Positions 22,201 to 33,464 of a stretch of DNA of 64,000 nucleotides are shown in pieces. The position numbers were made by a program, and so were the translations under genes. The stretch is from NCBI GenBank assembly GCA_000750105.3, contig JPHH03000003.1, forward strand, positions 434,001 through 498,000, written 5' to 3'. Numbering within the stretch: position 1 is the stretch's first letter; the number at the start of each line of letters is the position of its first letter. Origin of the DNA: Tolypocladium sp. Sup5 PDA-1. Its lineage: Eukaryota > Ascomycota > Sordariomycetes > Hypocreales > Ophiocordycipitaceae. The notes beneath the pieces were generated by a model. The model did not search any database and was not told where the DNA came from. It worked only from the letters and a program-made list of their open reading frames with translations.

Positions 22201-25200
22201 GGCCCCGGACGCTGCTACTGCTGGAGCTGGAGAGAGACAAGAAAGATCTCTGACCTTTCAGGCGGTGAGAACGACGTGACGTGGAGGCACTGTGAGATGA
22301 GCCCGTATCATCTTCGGTCTCGACCACTGGATAAGGAGGCGGCGGCGAGCATTGCGCAGGAGGGTCAACTGCTTCTGGAACAAAGTCGCCGTCTAGCCCG
22401 TCGATTAGAAAGAACGGGGTTCTGTCGGTGCGCTGATCCTCACGGCGCACTAGATCTTGCTGGATCCTTCGTTCTGCGGTGAAGTGAAACTTCCTTCCAA
22501 TCGTAGCAAAATGGATGTCCGTGTGTAAATACGCCACTGTCTCGACAGGATGCTGACGTCGAGAGTTGTGGTTGTGTCTCGCCGCCGATTCGGCGTTGAC
22601 ACAGGATACCTGCACGTTGGGAACGTTGATATTTGCACGCTTCGAGTAATGTGTGCGGGCCCAATCGTTGCTGTTGACTTCAATGGTGTCCGTAGAAACG
22701 AGGAAAGCAGCCTCGTCGACATGGACCCAGAGATGGATCGAGTCCACAGCTATCCGGACGAAGGTGATGTCGTGAAATATGAGAGTCGAGTATGGGACCA
22801 GGGCGTTCTCGACGTCATCGAACGTAAAGCCGAAAGCCGCGGCTCCCTTTGTCAAAGAAGAGAGGAACTCCGCTGTGCATTCTCCGCCCACAGCCCCAAC
22901 AGAGACATCCCAGTTGCAAAGATATGTTGGCTCAGATGGCGGAAGCCCAAACGTGCGATGGCCAAAGACTCGCAAGCCATCGAGGAATAGTTGAGTATTG
23001 GAATACGACACGCTCGGAGACTCCAAGGAATTTTCTGCATTCCCCAGCGACAGGCTCAAGGGACTCAAGTCCAGTTCCAGATCCATGTAGTAGTTTGTGA
23101 AGCGAAGGTCGACGGACAGATTTGCGAGTTCGCACTGCACGAAGCGGCTGGCCGAGTACAGGTTAACCGGCAGCATAATGCGAGGGTCATCCACCTTGAT
23201 GGCCAAGATCACATCGAGGTCGTTGGATTTCTTGTTTGGAGGGCGGGTCGCAGGCTCTGCGCCCTGCTTCTGCGCATCAACCTGTAACTGCTCCTGGTAC
23301 TCGTTCAGAGTTCTGAAATGGACATGATCGCCGAAATAGTTATCCTTGAGAAGAAGGGCGTACCTGACGACAAAGCCGTACAGGTAGGCGTATGGGGATT
23401 GGCCATGAACATTCAGAACCAAGGTATCTGTGTTCGCGGGTGAAGTGGTTGCGTTGTATTGGTAGGATCCAGTAACCGTGAGGCCCTCTGCATGGCCAAG
23501 CTCATTCGACGATACAAAAGCAGCCTGGGTGTTTGATTGTGGAGTGTGCAGTGACAAGTCAAGCGTTTCGGTCCGTATGTCAAAGGGAATCGCGTTCTTG
23601 CTTGGCCGGAACCTGTCCAGCGGGATAGACAGCTCGACATGGAGAAGCGGGCTGGACAATATCAAGTAGGTGTTGTCATCAAGAGCCGTCGCTTTGTCGA
23701 TGATGTTCTCGTCGTTGACATTAATGAAGAGCTGCAAGTTTCGGAGATTCAGGTGAAGGTGATATTTGTAAGGCGTGAAAACAAGGTACTCCGAGGGCGG
23801 TCCGCTGGACCAGTCGTCCACCAAGTCGATGAGAAGGAAAATGTGATCACGGAGAAGATACAGCTTCAAGTCGTCGCAATCGACAGTGAAGTGCCAGTTT
23901 CGGAGCGTGTTCCAGGGGAGGGGGTTGGACAGATCGCAGGAAATCTGCTGAGCTCCAGACTTCCAGAGCAAGTCATGATTGACACTGCTCCAAAGCTCTG
24001 TGCTCGGTAGGTCGATATCCAAGCGATTCTCATACCCGGAAGAGCTAGCAAGCATATCCATGGAGTATGCTACTGTAGCGTTGGCCGGCACCTTGATCTC
24101 CAGCCAGCCGGCAGGACGCGGTTGAGAGGCGTCACCCTTGCTGCTTTTCTTGGCCCGATTCCTCTGCTTTCGTTTGTTGGGCGCTCCCTGGTGCCGAATC
24201 GGTGGTTCCTTGCCTCGCCATCGCCAGTTCTTGGACTCTTCCCGTATCGGGATGCGGAGGGTGACTGTATCTTCTAGTTCGACAAACAACGTGAATTGAG
24301 TAGCGACTCTCCATGCACCAGCAGGCAGAGGGTGAGCAGGCGAAGCATCTTTGGCAAGCGTTGGGACGAACACACGCTGCAGATCGGCACGTTGTCGGTC
24401 CGCCCAAGGACCATAGTTCATTGTTCCGCCTTTAACAGAAAGGCTCATACCCCACGCCGGTGGTTCGCTGCCGTTGACATTGGTGGAAGAGCCCGTGTGG
24501 CTGTTCAAGCAAGCTTGCTCTGTGACCTGGCTAACCACGTCCCAATAAATGGTCAAAGTAGCTTCAGGAGAATCCAATATTGTGGTCACCGCGGCATACT
24601 CGACTGAAGACCACCGGGCTTTGTCGTCTTGATATTGGTCATCAAGGTATCTTGATAGGCCCTGCCAATGGATTGATCCCGGAATCTGCGACGCACCAGT
24701 CCCCAAAGCCGCTCTTGAGTCGGCCGAGAACGATTCCACAGACCGTCGCCAATAAGGGACCATGTTTCGCAAAGAGCTGATGACTTTGCGCCGTTTTTGT
24801 CGAAAGAAGGATCTCTGGGGAGGTGGTTGGGACCCTTGAGCATCCTCTCGCTGTCTTGTTGCTCGAGATGCTTGATCTTCCTTGAAGTCCTCGTTATCCT
24901 TCATCTCCACCACCGGATGGTCGAATTGTATTTTGAAGAGCTGTCTGTACTGATCGCATGTCTTCGTCCCCGAGGCATCCACGTCAGCCGATGCGGAGTC
25001 TGCTTTCACAACCAGTATAGCTCTGCTAGTATCATTGCCCACGACCATGGCAGGCTTGTGGCACTCGATATGGATGGAAAATAGCTGGACGAGGAATGGA
25101 AGATCTGCGTCATCTTTTCGGCCGTCGTTGTTGCCGCTGTCCGAGCCCGTGCTAGAGCGAGCACCGGCAGTGTTCGGCCGGGAACCAGGGCTCGTCTTCT

Positions 25201-25896
25201 CGGATGTAGCTGGTTGGTTGCCCCCTCGGCCCCGACAGGCAGGCGCATCTTCGGATGCCTCGTTTCGTCTCGACTTTCTCAACCTGACGGCCGCCTCGTC
25301 CTTTTCAACAAACACGTCGCTGGACCTCGACCCGGAAGGGCCATCGTCGGTGAGACCAGCGAGGATGCCATCATATGCCGGGCTGCGATTGTATACGAAC
25401 CATTCCAGACCAACGAGCTTAACGTTGATGCGGCACGGAAGGGCAGCGTTCTTTTCTCGCCCGGCAGCTACATCTTCGGCTGCATTGCTCGAAGCCCGGA
25501 CATCCACCTCGCGAACCCGACGCAGCCAGTACCGCCAGGTTATGTCACCGTGCTGGACCAAGAACGTCTCGTTGGAGCCATGATAGCGCAGGCCCGTGAA
25601 GAAGATTCGGCCGCCGAGAAGAGATATTTGCAGCGCTCTGATGTCGATGTACACCCGGTAGCGGTGCCAGGTGTAAGCTCGGATGCCGTACGAGACGATG
25701 GACGCGAACAGGCGGTTGAAGTATAGCAAGAAGAAGACGGACAGCAGCCCACCGACGATGAAGAAGACCAAAAACTCACTGGGCGCGCCAGACTGTCAGC
25801 TAGAGAAGTCATTTCGTGCATTGGGTTGGATTCCTACAAGTTGAATCCAGGACGATAGGGCGCCCTGGGCTCCATCAGGTCGCCGACCGTCGACAT
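16205..25896 (-). CDS. csf1: Csf1 bridge-like lipid transfer protein (BLTP1/Tweek family)
   Basis: Two exons: 25896-25838 (59 nt) and 25778-16205, giving 3210 residues. Exon 2 is a single uninterrupted 9.57-kb coding stretch. Splicing joins PYRPGFN to FEFLVFFIVGG in phase. The N-terminus then has one hydrophobic anchor and the strongly conserved segments LLYFNRLFASIVSYGIRAY and WHRYRVYIDIRALQISLLGG, followed by ITWRYWLRRV, all diagnostic of fungal Csf1. The rest is repeating beta-rich groove sequence with disordered serine-rich inserts around residues 1150-1300. Csf1 is anchored in the ER and is thought to channel phospholipids along its groove at contact sites; in yeast it supports GPI-anchor lipid supply and cold growth. 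The start is inferred from the only in-phase upstream exon; a TTG in exon 2 can be excluded. Confidence 0.93.
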
Positions 25897-26603
25897 TGTG
25901 TCGATGCGGTGACAGCTGCGCAGCTTCCCCAGCTCGCCGACCAAGAGGAAGCATCATCGGGAGCTCCTGGAACGCGGCAGACGCTGCTACAGGGGAGCAG
26001 ACATGGTGCGATCAGTCGTCGGCGTTGTCGCTGGCAGCATTGTCCCTGTGTTGGGTTGTGGAAGAAGCTGTGGTTGCCCCTCGGCAAGTCGGTCGCCCAG
26101 TTGCGACGCGATTCCTCGAGGTCGTCACTGCCGCGAGTTTCGAGCTTGCCCGTGACAGGCGAGCTAGGCCCTACAAGCTCCCCCTAGCCACAATGATGGA
26201 GCGCTGCGGAGGTTGCAATACAGCGGCCCCACCCCTACGCGGCTCTCCAATCTCTCCCTGCAAGCGGCCGTGGTGGCCCCGCAGCCCCCGGACATATTTC
26301 CATCCGACCCGGCTGGGTGTCGTACCCTGCCTTCCCTGCATGTTGAGACGTGAGCCAACCGTGTCCACGGTATTCGTACTACGGGGGTTTGAATGCATGA
26401 GAGCGTCGTCACACGCGGCTCAGCAGCGCTTCTCCCCCCACGGTGCTGTCGTCATCGTCCAAGAGCCTCCGCTCGACATCGAAACCAGATTCGAGCCATC
26501 CTCTGCATCCTCGGGGCCCAGCCAGCCATGACCTAGGCTCGCCAACCGCTCCATCTCGCTCGAGGCTCCTCTCTTCCCCCGATAGCCCAACAACACCGCC
26601 GCC
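25897..26603. promoter_or_regulatory. Divergent promoter, Csf1 (-) and TMEM184-like gene (+)
   Basis: The 707 bp between the two divergent start codons contains no supportable gene. Both neighbours are membrane proteins, so co-regulation is possible, but no shared site is identified. Confidence 0.5.
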
Positions 26604-28413
26604 ATGTCTGACGGGGGCACTGGCCAGAAGTTCACCTGGGCCACGACGGTCATCGCCGGAGCCGCCTCTCTGGCAGCGACTGTGCTCTCGGTTGTGTATG
26701 TTGGGATGCCAGCTCCCATCGCTTGGCAAGCTTGCTGACCTGGATGCTTGAAATAGATCGATATGGCTCCAAGCCAAGAACTACCGAAAGCCATTGCTGC
26801 AGAGATATGTCATTCGCATCCTGCTCATGGTCCCCATCTACTCGATCGCGTCTTGGACAAGCATGGTTTCGTTGACGACCGCCGCATTTCTTGACCCGGT
26901 TCGAGACATCTACGAGGCATTCACCATCTACACCTTCTTCCAGCTCCTAATCAACTACCTCGGCGGAGAGCGGGCCCTGATTATCATGACCCATGGGCGA
27001 GCTCCCGTTCAGCACCTGTGGCCTCTGAACCACGTCCTTCGCAAGGTCGACATGTCGGATCCGCACACATTCTTGTCGATTAAGCGTGGCATTCTGCAAT
27101 ACGCGTGGCTCAAGCCCATTCTCGCCATCGCAGCCATCATCATGAAGGCGACGGGGACCTACCAGGAGGGATATATCGGGGCTGGATCTGGATACCTCTG
27201 GAGCGGAATCATCTACAACATCAGCGTCACAGTCAGCCTGTACTCGCTGGGCCTATTCTGGGTTTGCATGCATCGGGATCTGCAGCCATTCCGGCCGGTT
27301 CCCAAATTCCTGTGCGTCAAGCTCGTCATCTTTGCATCATACTGGCAGGGATTCTTCCTCTCGATCCTCGTCTGGCTTGGTGCTATCCCGGACGATGTCG
27401 AGGGCTACACACGCGACAACCTCGCAGCCGCTATCCAGGATGCTCTAATCTGCCTTGAGATGCCAATATTTGCCGTGGCCCACTGGTACGCCTTTTCGTG
27501 GCAAGACTTTGCCAACAACAACATCTCGTCCGCGAGAATGCCTCTCAATTACGCCCTGAGGGACGCTTTTGGGGTGAGGGATCTGATTGAGGATTCCAAG
27601 GAAACGTTCAGGGGCAACAACTACGGTTACCGAAGCTTTGACTCTGGTGATAAAGTCATGGCGCACGAAGACTCTAAGTCGAGGCTTGCGAGGCTTCGCG
27701 AGGGCATGCGCTATGAAAGAGGAGGAAAGGGCAAATACTGGATACCCAAGCCGGGCGAGATCAATTCGACGTCTCCGCTGTTGGGGTCGAATGGCAATGG
27801 CGGCGGGCCGAGTTCATCTCGTCCCGATCAGCTGAACGAGCACACTCACGGGACGTTTGAAGAGCCTGAGCTTGATGGAGACGACGAGCGCCTCTTTGAT
27901 TCTGCGCGAGAGCTAGAGTTCGGAGACTGGAATGTGAGTATTCCAACCCTGGCACTTTTCCGCTGAGGCTAATGGATTTTGCAGTACCCCGTCATCACCG
28001 CCAGCGAGCCGTTGTGCGAGCGTTATCGGTCATCAACAGGAAGCTTTGGAACTAGGCCACCAGCTCGGGCATCTCCAACCTCGCGGTCACCTGCTACTGC
28101 TAGTTCCGCCGGCCTCCCCCATCCGAGAGGGAGTCAATCATCCGTGGAGCCGCAGACAGTTGTCCCAGTCAAGAAGAAGAAGAAGTCAAAGAAGGTCGTC
28201 AAGCATCCAGAACCAGAGCCATCGAGCCTGGGCCTCGGCCGTGGACCACCAGCTCCAGCGAGCGTGGGCCAAGGCTATGATGGCGCTCCCAGGATGGAAG
28301 AAGCCAGGGAGGGGGGTGACGCTGGAGCGCAGCAGCAACCAGATGATCGCGAACCGCAGTACCACGTGCCAGACAGCGACGAGTTCCGCAACGTTTGGGA
28401 CGGCGACAAGTAG
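26604..28413 (+). CDS. TMEM184/DUF300 (OSTalpha-like, Laz1-type) membrane protein
   Basis: Three exons: 26604-26695, 26757-27933 and 27985-28413, total 565 residues. Residues about 1-300 hold seven hydrophobic segments. The family's conserved pieces are present: SIWLQAKNYRKPLLQRYVIR, LMVPIYSIASW, EAFTIYTFFQLLINYLGGER, KRGILQYAWLKP, WQGFFLSILVWLGAI and PIFAVAHWYAFSWQDF. The long hydrophilic C-terminal tail has Pro/Ser-rich stretches and a run of lysines (VKKKKKSKKVVK), as in fungal members. Relatives are human TMEM184 and plant LAZ1, which act at vacuolar or endomembranes; the molecular activity is unsettled. Exon joins restore LSVV|SIWLQ and DWN|YPVIT. It converges with the GH92 gene. Confidence 0.9.
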
Positions 28414-28419
28414 TATCTC

Positions 28420-28439
28420 GGGGGGGGGGGGGGGGGGGG
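28420..28439 (+). repeat. G20 homopolymer just after a stop codon
   Basis: Twenty consecutive Gs begin six bases after the TAG of the TMEM184-like gene. In the sense transcript this would be an rG20 tract at the start of the 3'UTR, able to form a G-quadruplex. Exact length may be affected by sequencing. Confidence 0.85.
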
Positions 28440-28597
28440 TTGTAAATATTAGTGTAGGATATCACGTATATCGGGCTCACCGGGCCTTGGCGAGGTCCTA
28501 GCAGCATAGCGAGGCGTTGACGGTAAATGTGAATTAAATAATACTTGGCTACGGTTGTTGAAGATGCCAGCGACCGACTCATATATACAAAGATGGC

Positions 28598-28849
28598 CCC
28601 TATATCGTGTCTATATCCCCTCGCTTGTTCTAATCAATGCCCTACATCGTGTCTATATCCCCTCGCTTGTTCTAATCAATGCCCTACATCGTGTCTACAT
28701 CCCCTCGCTTGTTCTAATCAATGCCCTACATCGTGTCTACGTCCCCTCGCTTGTTCTAATCAATGCCCTACATCGTGTCTACATCCCCTCGCTTGTTCTA
28801 ATCAATGCCCTACATGGTGTTTACATCCCCTCGCTTGTTCTAATCAATG
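28598..28849. repeat. 42-bp minisatellite, six copies
   Basis: Six head-to-tail copies of a 42-bp unit beginning CCCTACATCGTGTCTACATC and ending AATCAATG. The copies differ at few positions: T/C near the 5' end in copies 1 and 2, CTACGTC in copy 4, and CATGGTGTTTAC in copy 6. The last 22 bases of the unit are invariant. The unit length is divisible by three, so two forward frames stay open across the array; I see no evidence that it is translated. Confidence 0.95.
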
Positions 28850-28888
28850 GTCGTAAGTCGTCATGTGCCTATCCCGATAGGTGTGCTT

Positions 28889-31513
28889 TTACATCTTTAG
28901 CCTGGCAATGCTACTGAGCGTGTTCTTGGCTTCGTCCGAAGTCAAGCTCGCCAGGCTCGGCGGCGGCGGTCCCGTCGTCCAGTTCGTCGGCTTGCTGCCC
29001 AGCTCAAACTCGAGCGTCCCGCCGCGGGCAAAGATGTCGTCCCACGTCAGCCAGGTCCTGTCCCAGCGCGCGCCGTTGACCTTGAGCGACTGGACGTAGA
29101 AGGCGTCCTCGCGGCCGCCCGTGGTGGTGACGTGGAGCTTCCTGGCGGCGCCGAGGTCGACGGTCAGGTCGGAGAACCAGGGCGAGCCGATGAGGAAGAC
29201 GGGCTGGCCGGTCATGGGATACAGGCCGAGCATGTTCCAGAGCAGCCACGACTCCATGGCGCCGGCGTCGCTGTTGCCGGGCAGGCCGCCGGGCTTGGGC
29301 GCGTAGTAGGACTTGGCGACGGCGCGGCTGCGCTTGACGGCGAGGTCCTGGCGGTTGACGTAGTTGTACAGGTAGGGCGTGGTGAAGCTGGGCTCGTTGC
29401 CCGGGTTGAAGAGCGTGTGGCCGAAGGGGGCATTGCCCTCGAAGACGCCGGGCTTGAAGGTCATCTCCAGCCGCTCGACGAAGCGCTCCTCGCCGCCGCA
29501 GAGCTCGACGAGGTGCGCGAGGTCGTGGTGCGCGTTGAAGGAGTACTCCCACGGCAGGGCCTGGTAGTAGTGGTCGCGCCAGTAGCAGCCGCCGCAGGAC
29601 AGGGGGTCCTGCTTGAGGAAGCCGCCGGCGTCCCGGGGGCCGACGAAGCCGGAGAAGCCGAGGGCCTTCATGTCGGGGTTCCAGTGGTTGCGCCAGTTGC
29701 GCGAGCGGCCGAAGTACTTGACGAAGTCGGGGAGGCGGCCGAGGCCGGCAGCGACGATGGCCAGGGAGAAGTCGTTGACGGAGCTGGAGGGGTGTCAGCG
29801 GCCATGACCAGATATAAAGGAGACCACGGTGCACTCACTACTCCACGGCGCGGCTGACGGACCGCGAGAACTTGGGGGTGATGAATCCATGAGCCAGCCA
29901 GTCCGGCAGCGCACTCCTCCCCTCCTTGGTCGAGCCCGTCGGGTCACGGGGATCGTTGTTGTTGGCCGGGACAACCTCTGCGTTCTTGACCATGGAGGCA
30001 AACGCGTCGTCCCAGTTGACCTTGCCGCGGACCCCCTTGAAGAAGGCATCGGCAAAGACGTTGTCGCCGTTGGTGCCGCCCTGCACGGCGCCGTTGGAAA
30101 AGGACGAGCGGGCGTCGGAGACCCAGCCCTGGTGGCGCCAGATGTCGACCATGGACCGCAGGAGCTCCTCGTAGTACGTGGGCTGCAGGACGTGGAAGAG
30201 GGCCGTGGTGCAGCGGTACTATCATCTCACAGTCAGCATGGGCTTGTCAAACGAGACCAAGTGTGGCTTGCCGTGTCCCAGAAGGTGAAGATGTCGTCGT
30301 AGTACGGTTCCTTGGACTCCGAGAGCGGGTTCTCCCCCGTCTTGTTGGTGGGCAGGAGGTGCATAAAGTACAGCGCAGAGTACAGCTGGTTGAGCTTGGT
30401 GGTGTTGGTCGAAGTCGTGGTCACCTTGCTGAAGACGTCCGAGTTCCAGGCGTCGCGGGTCTGCCGCCGGACGGTTGCCAGCGAGGTCCCTGCCGGAATC
30501 TCACCGTCGACATTGGAGCAGGCCTTGTCCGCTGAGATGAACGAGACGCCGACCCGAGAGATGACGGTGGTCTGGTTGAAGGAGAAGAGCGCTCCGAGTC
30601 TCGCCGAGGTGGACTCATGGCTCGGCTCGGTTGAGAACTCGGCGAGCTTGTCACTTTTCTTGTTCACGCCGAGAAAGGTCTTGTAAGTCGCGGGTGCGTC
30701 AAATCGCCCACAGAAGTAGACGGTCCAAGGAGCAGCTCGGTTCCACCCCTGAGCGGCCAGGATTAGTTCCATAATGGCCAGTACAACTTGCCGGTACAAC
30801 TTGCCAGCGGGAGGTGCATCGCAACCAAACTCACATTGTCATAGGTGCCAGACCCCGTGTAGTAGTAGCCATCGGAACCCTGCTTGTGGACGGTAATGTT
30901 CCCCCCTAGGTAGTGCTGCTCCAGCCCCTGACGCCTGTACGACGACAGCACGTGGGAGACGTCGACGAGCACATGGAAGCCCTCCTCGCCCTTTGGAAAG
31001 GTGTATTTATACATCCCAGCCTTGTTCGACGCCGCCAGCTCCAGCATGGTGCCGGAGCCGAGGCGGGCCTTGTAGTAGCCAACCTCTGTAAAGTCGGGGG
31101 CGGCGCGAGTGTCGTTCATGGCATCACTCAGCGGGTTGTCAACCTTGCCCACCACCGGCATCTGGGAGACGACGCCATATTTGGGAGCTCCGCCGGTGCC
31201 GCTCTCGTGAAGCATGGTGAAGCCGGTAAAGTTACCGGTTGGCTGGTAACCAGAGTAGGAATCGTGGCCAGTATGCACATCGGGGCCGAGCTTGACCATG
31301 CCCAGCGGCCGAGACACGCCGGGGAAGGTGTTTCCACCGTCTATCGATCCGGTCTGGTGTGAAGATGTTAAGACTGAGACTCACACGAGTGTACGCTCTC
31401 ATGCAGATTCTCTCACTTACGTCGGTCAGGGCATATCTGGACAAGTCCGGGGACGTTGCGGCGGCGGCGCAAGCGACCGCTGTGAGAGGCAACATGGCAA
31501 CGCTACAACGCAT
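28889..31513 (-). CDS. Secreted GH92 alpha-1,2-mannosidase
   Basis: Five exons: 31513-31421, 31353-30835, 30748-30272, 30218-29839 and 29783-28889; total 787 residues. The N-terminus (MRCSVAMLPLTAVACAAAA) is a signal peptide. The N-terminal beta-sandwich has SIDGGNTFPGVSRPLGMVKLGPD and a tight GYQPTGNFTGFTMLHESGTGG segment. The catalytic (alpha/alpha)6 domain shows DDIFTFWDTYRCTTAL, GGCYWRDHY, FNPGNEPSFTTPYLYN and NSDAGAMESWLLWNMLGLYP, hallmarks of GH92, a calcium-dependent inverting exo-mannosidase family. It probably trims alpha-mannose from glycoproteins or cell-wall mannan outside the cell. An alternative start is at 31495. Intron 3 (30219-30271) uses a GC donor (GCAAGC). All other joins are GT-AG and all keep frame. 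Confidence 0.93.
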
Positions 31514-33464
31514 ACCGGGTAGGGACGAGACGACGACATGGGCATCCCACAAACGCTCAAGGGTGTTCGTCTGACCTCGGGACTTATATGCAAAGCATCC
31601 GTCACTTCCTGCAACGGCGGGGGCCCCGCGCCGGGAGCCGTCCGGGATCAAATGCTGTCATGCACACGACAAAGCCGGGACACAACATGCAGGCATAGTC
31701 GTCACGCTCTCGGGGCGATGGTGGGAGCAGGGCGGTCACGGACAACGTGCAACGTGCAATCTGCATGGTCTCTGAATGGACGGGGCAGAGCAGTCAGACC
31801 GGGGGGCCGGGGAGAAGGCCGGTGAGGCCGATGGCCCTACAAGGCGGGCACAAAGACGACAACATTGCAGCCGGGACCAACCAACGGGAGAAGACTAATT
31901 AGTAGCATCACACACGATATGGGGCCCTGAGCGCACCGGTTCCCAGAGGCGCGCCTCGTCGGCAGAGTTTGGAACTTTGGAACGGGTTGCGGCGCGGTCA
32001 GTTAGGCTGGGGCGCATTCCGCTGTGCCACCCCGGGGGCGGCTGGTAAATATGATCAATGCACGCAGGCCATTTGGCAGCGTGTATCCGTAGTCCGTCGT
32101 CCGTAGTCCGTATTAGTCCGTACGTCCGTAAATGACGGTGTCACATTTTTGGCCTATGAGGTGCTTTGAGACATATCCTCCGTGCTTCGTGATGGCGCAG
32201 GGAGGCGTGGCGTGTTATCCCAAGCCACCGACTTCGAGTACGTAGCACCATCATCAGGCCGTCTATCCGCACGGATCTCCTCGTAGAAGGATGGAACAAA
32301 GGCTGTGCCTGGTTCTTGGTGGCTTTGCTCAGCCCGGCTGGCGAGCAAGGGGACTTGTCGCGATGCGTGCAAGACGGTGGAGAGCAGGAGAGCAGGGCTT
32401 GAAAAGGGCCTGAAAACGACGACGCGCGAGTCGAGGCCGAGGCCAGGGGCCCGTGTGTGTCAGTCGGGCTGATGAGTGGCTCAGGGGGCAGGGGGCACGT
32501 GGGGGCGCTGTTAGTCCAGGGCCTAGCAGAGCGAGGTCCGCCTCGTACTCGTACCCGATCAATCTTGTTGACTCGAGACGACTCGAGAGCGCGCCCTGCA
32601 AAGTTGCACCACCAACGTCTGATATCCGGACGGTATCACCCCGCTCCGCTGGGCCGAGACGGAAAACTTGCTCGGCAAGAGTCCGATACGGCTCAGACGT
32701 TGAACGTCCCCGGGTGCTCGCTCGTCTGCCCTATCCTGCCCACGACGTGAACGCTGCCGGGGCTCGTGCCGTGTTACTGCCTTTGGCGCTGGCTACCTGG
32801 CCCCAAGCCTCGTCTTCGCCATGTCTCCGTGCCTCGAACCAGCCTGTCAACACGAGGGCAACGACGGCTTCCTGCATTCCGTGGTGCAAGTGCGACTCCA
32901 AGTCTCGAACTTGTAGCATGCGGGCAGCGGGACGACAACGTTTATTTGGACTCGTGCCAAGACGACGGGATCAGAGGCGTGTCTTGGCATCTATCCCATA
33001 AGTGCTCTAAGGCTTGTGGGTCCCTTCTCCCTGTAACTGCCATTTCGGTACTTCTATCACAAGCCAATGATCTAGTTAAACGAAGTATCATTATAATGCG
33101 CTAGCATCTGATTGGTTCTTGACCCTGTACATCGTTCAGGACCCAGAAGCCTTGGAGCACTCCAAGGGATCTTGGGCTGTCTTGGCGATGCGACTGCCGG
33201 CCCTCGGGCCAATCACAGCCCGGCGCATCTCCGGATCTCGGAACATCGTCCCGCCGGCTGCCCCAGGCGGTGTGAGAATTTTGTCGGTCAACAGAGGCAG
33301 AATCCGTCCCGCCATGAAGCCATCCCCAGTCATCCCACCGCAACGCGTGCTCCCAAGCCCAGCACTCTGCTCAACAGAGGGCCTTGCGTGCCAGACGACC
33401 ATCCAGGCGCGTCCGCCATCGAGACTGCAGGCTGCCTGCGCGCGCCCCCGCCCGACCCCGCGCA
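31514..33464. other. 1.95-kb intergenic region
   Basis: No gene is seen. It separates the divergent GH92 (-) and zinc-finger (+) genes and presumably holds both promoters. It contains the heptamer tract at 32086-32131 and a TACTCGTA octamer at 32546-32553. Several short ORFs lack any domain. Confidence 0.55.
32086..32131. repeat. Imperfect AGTCCGT tandem tract
   Basis: About six imperfect copies of a 7-8 bp unit (AGTCCGT, CGTCCGT, TTAGTCCGT, ACGTCCGT) in 46 bp of noncoding DNA. Confidence 0.75.

Larger units (their letters stand above)
28414..28888. other. Convergent 3' region with G20 run and minisatellite
   Basis: This lies between the stop codons of the TMEM184-like gene (+) and the GH92 gene (-). 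It contains the G20 run and the 42-bp tandem repeats listed separately, and no gene. Confidence 0.7.

Noticed and set aside
25540..25821. Alternative N-terminus of Csf1 in another frame (MHEMTSLADS)
   Set aside because: It does not join in phase to the conserved Csf1 sequence; the 25896 start with a 58-nt intron does.
28545..28917. Open frames across the 42-bp repeats as a repeat protein
   Set aside because: Openness follows from the unit being divisible by three with no stop; there is no start context, signal or flanking coding sequence.
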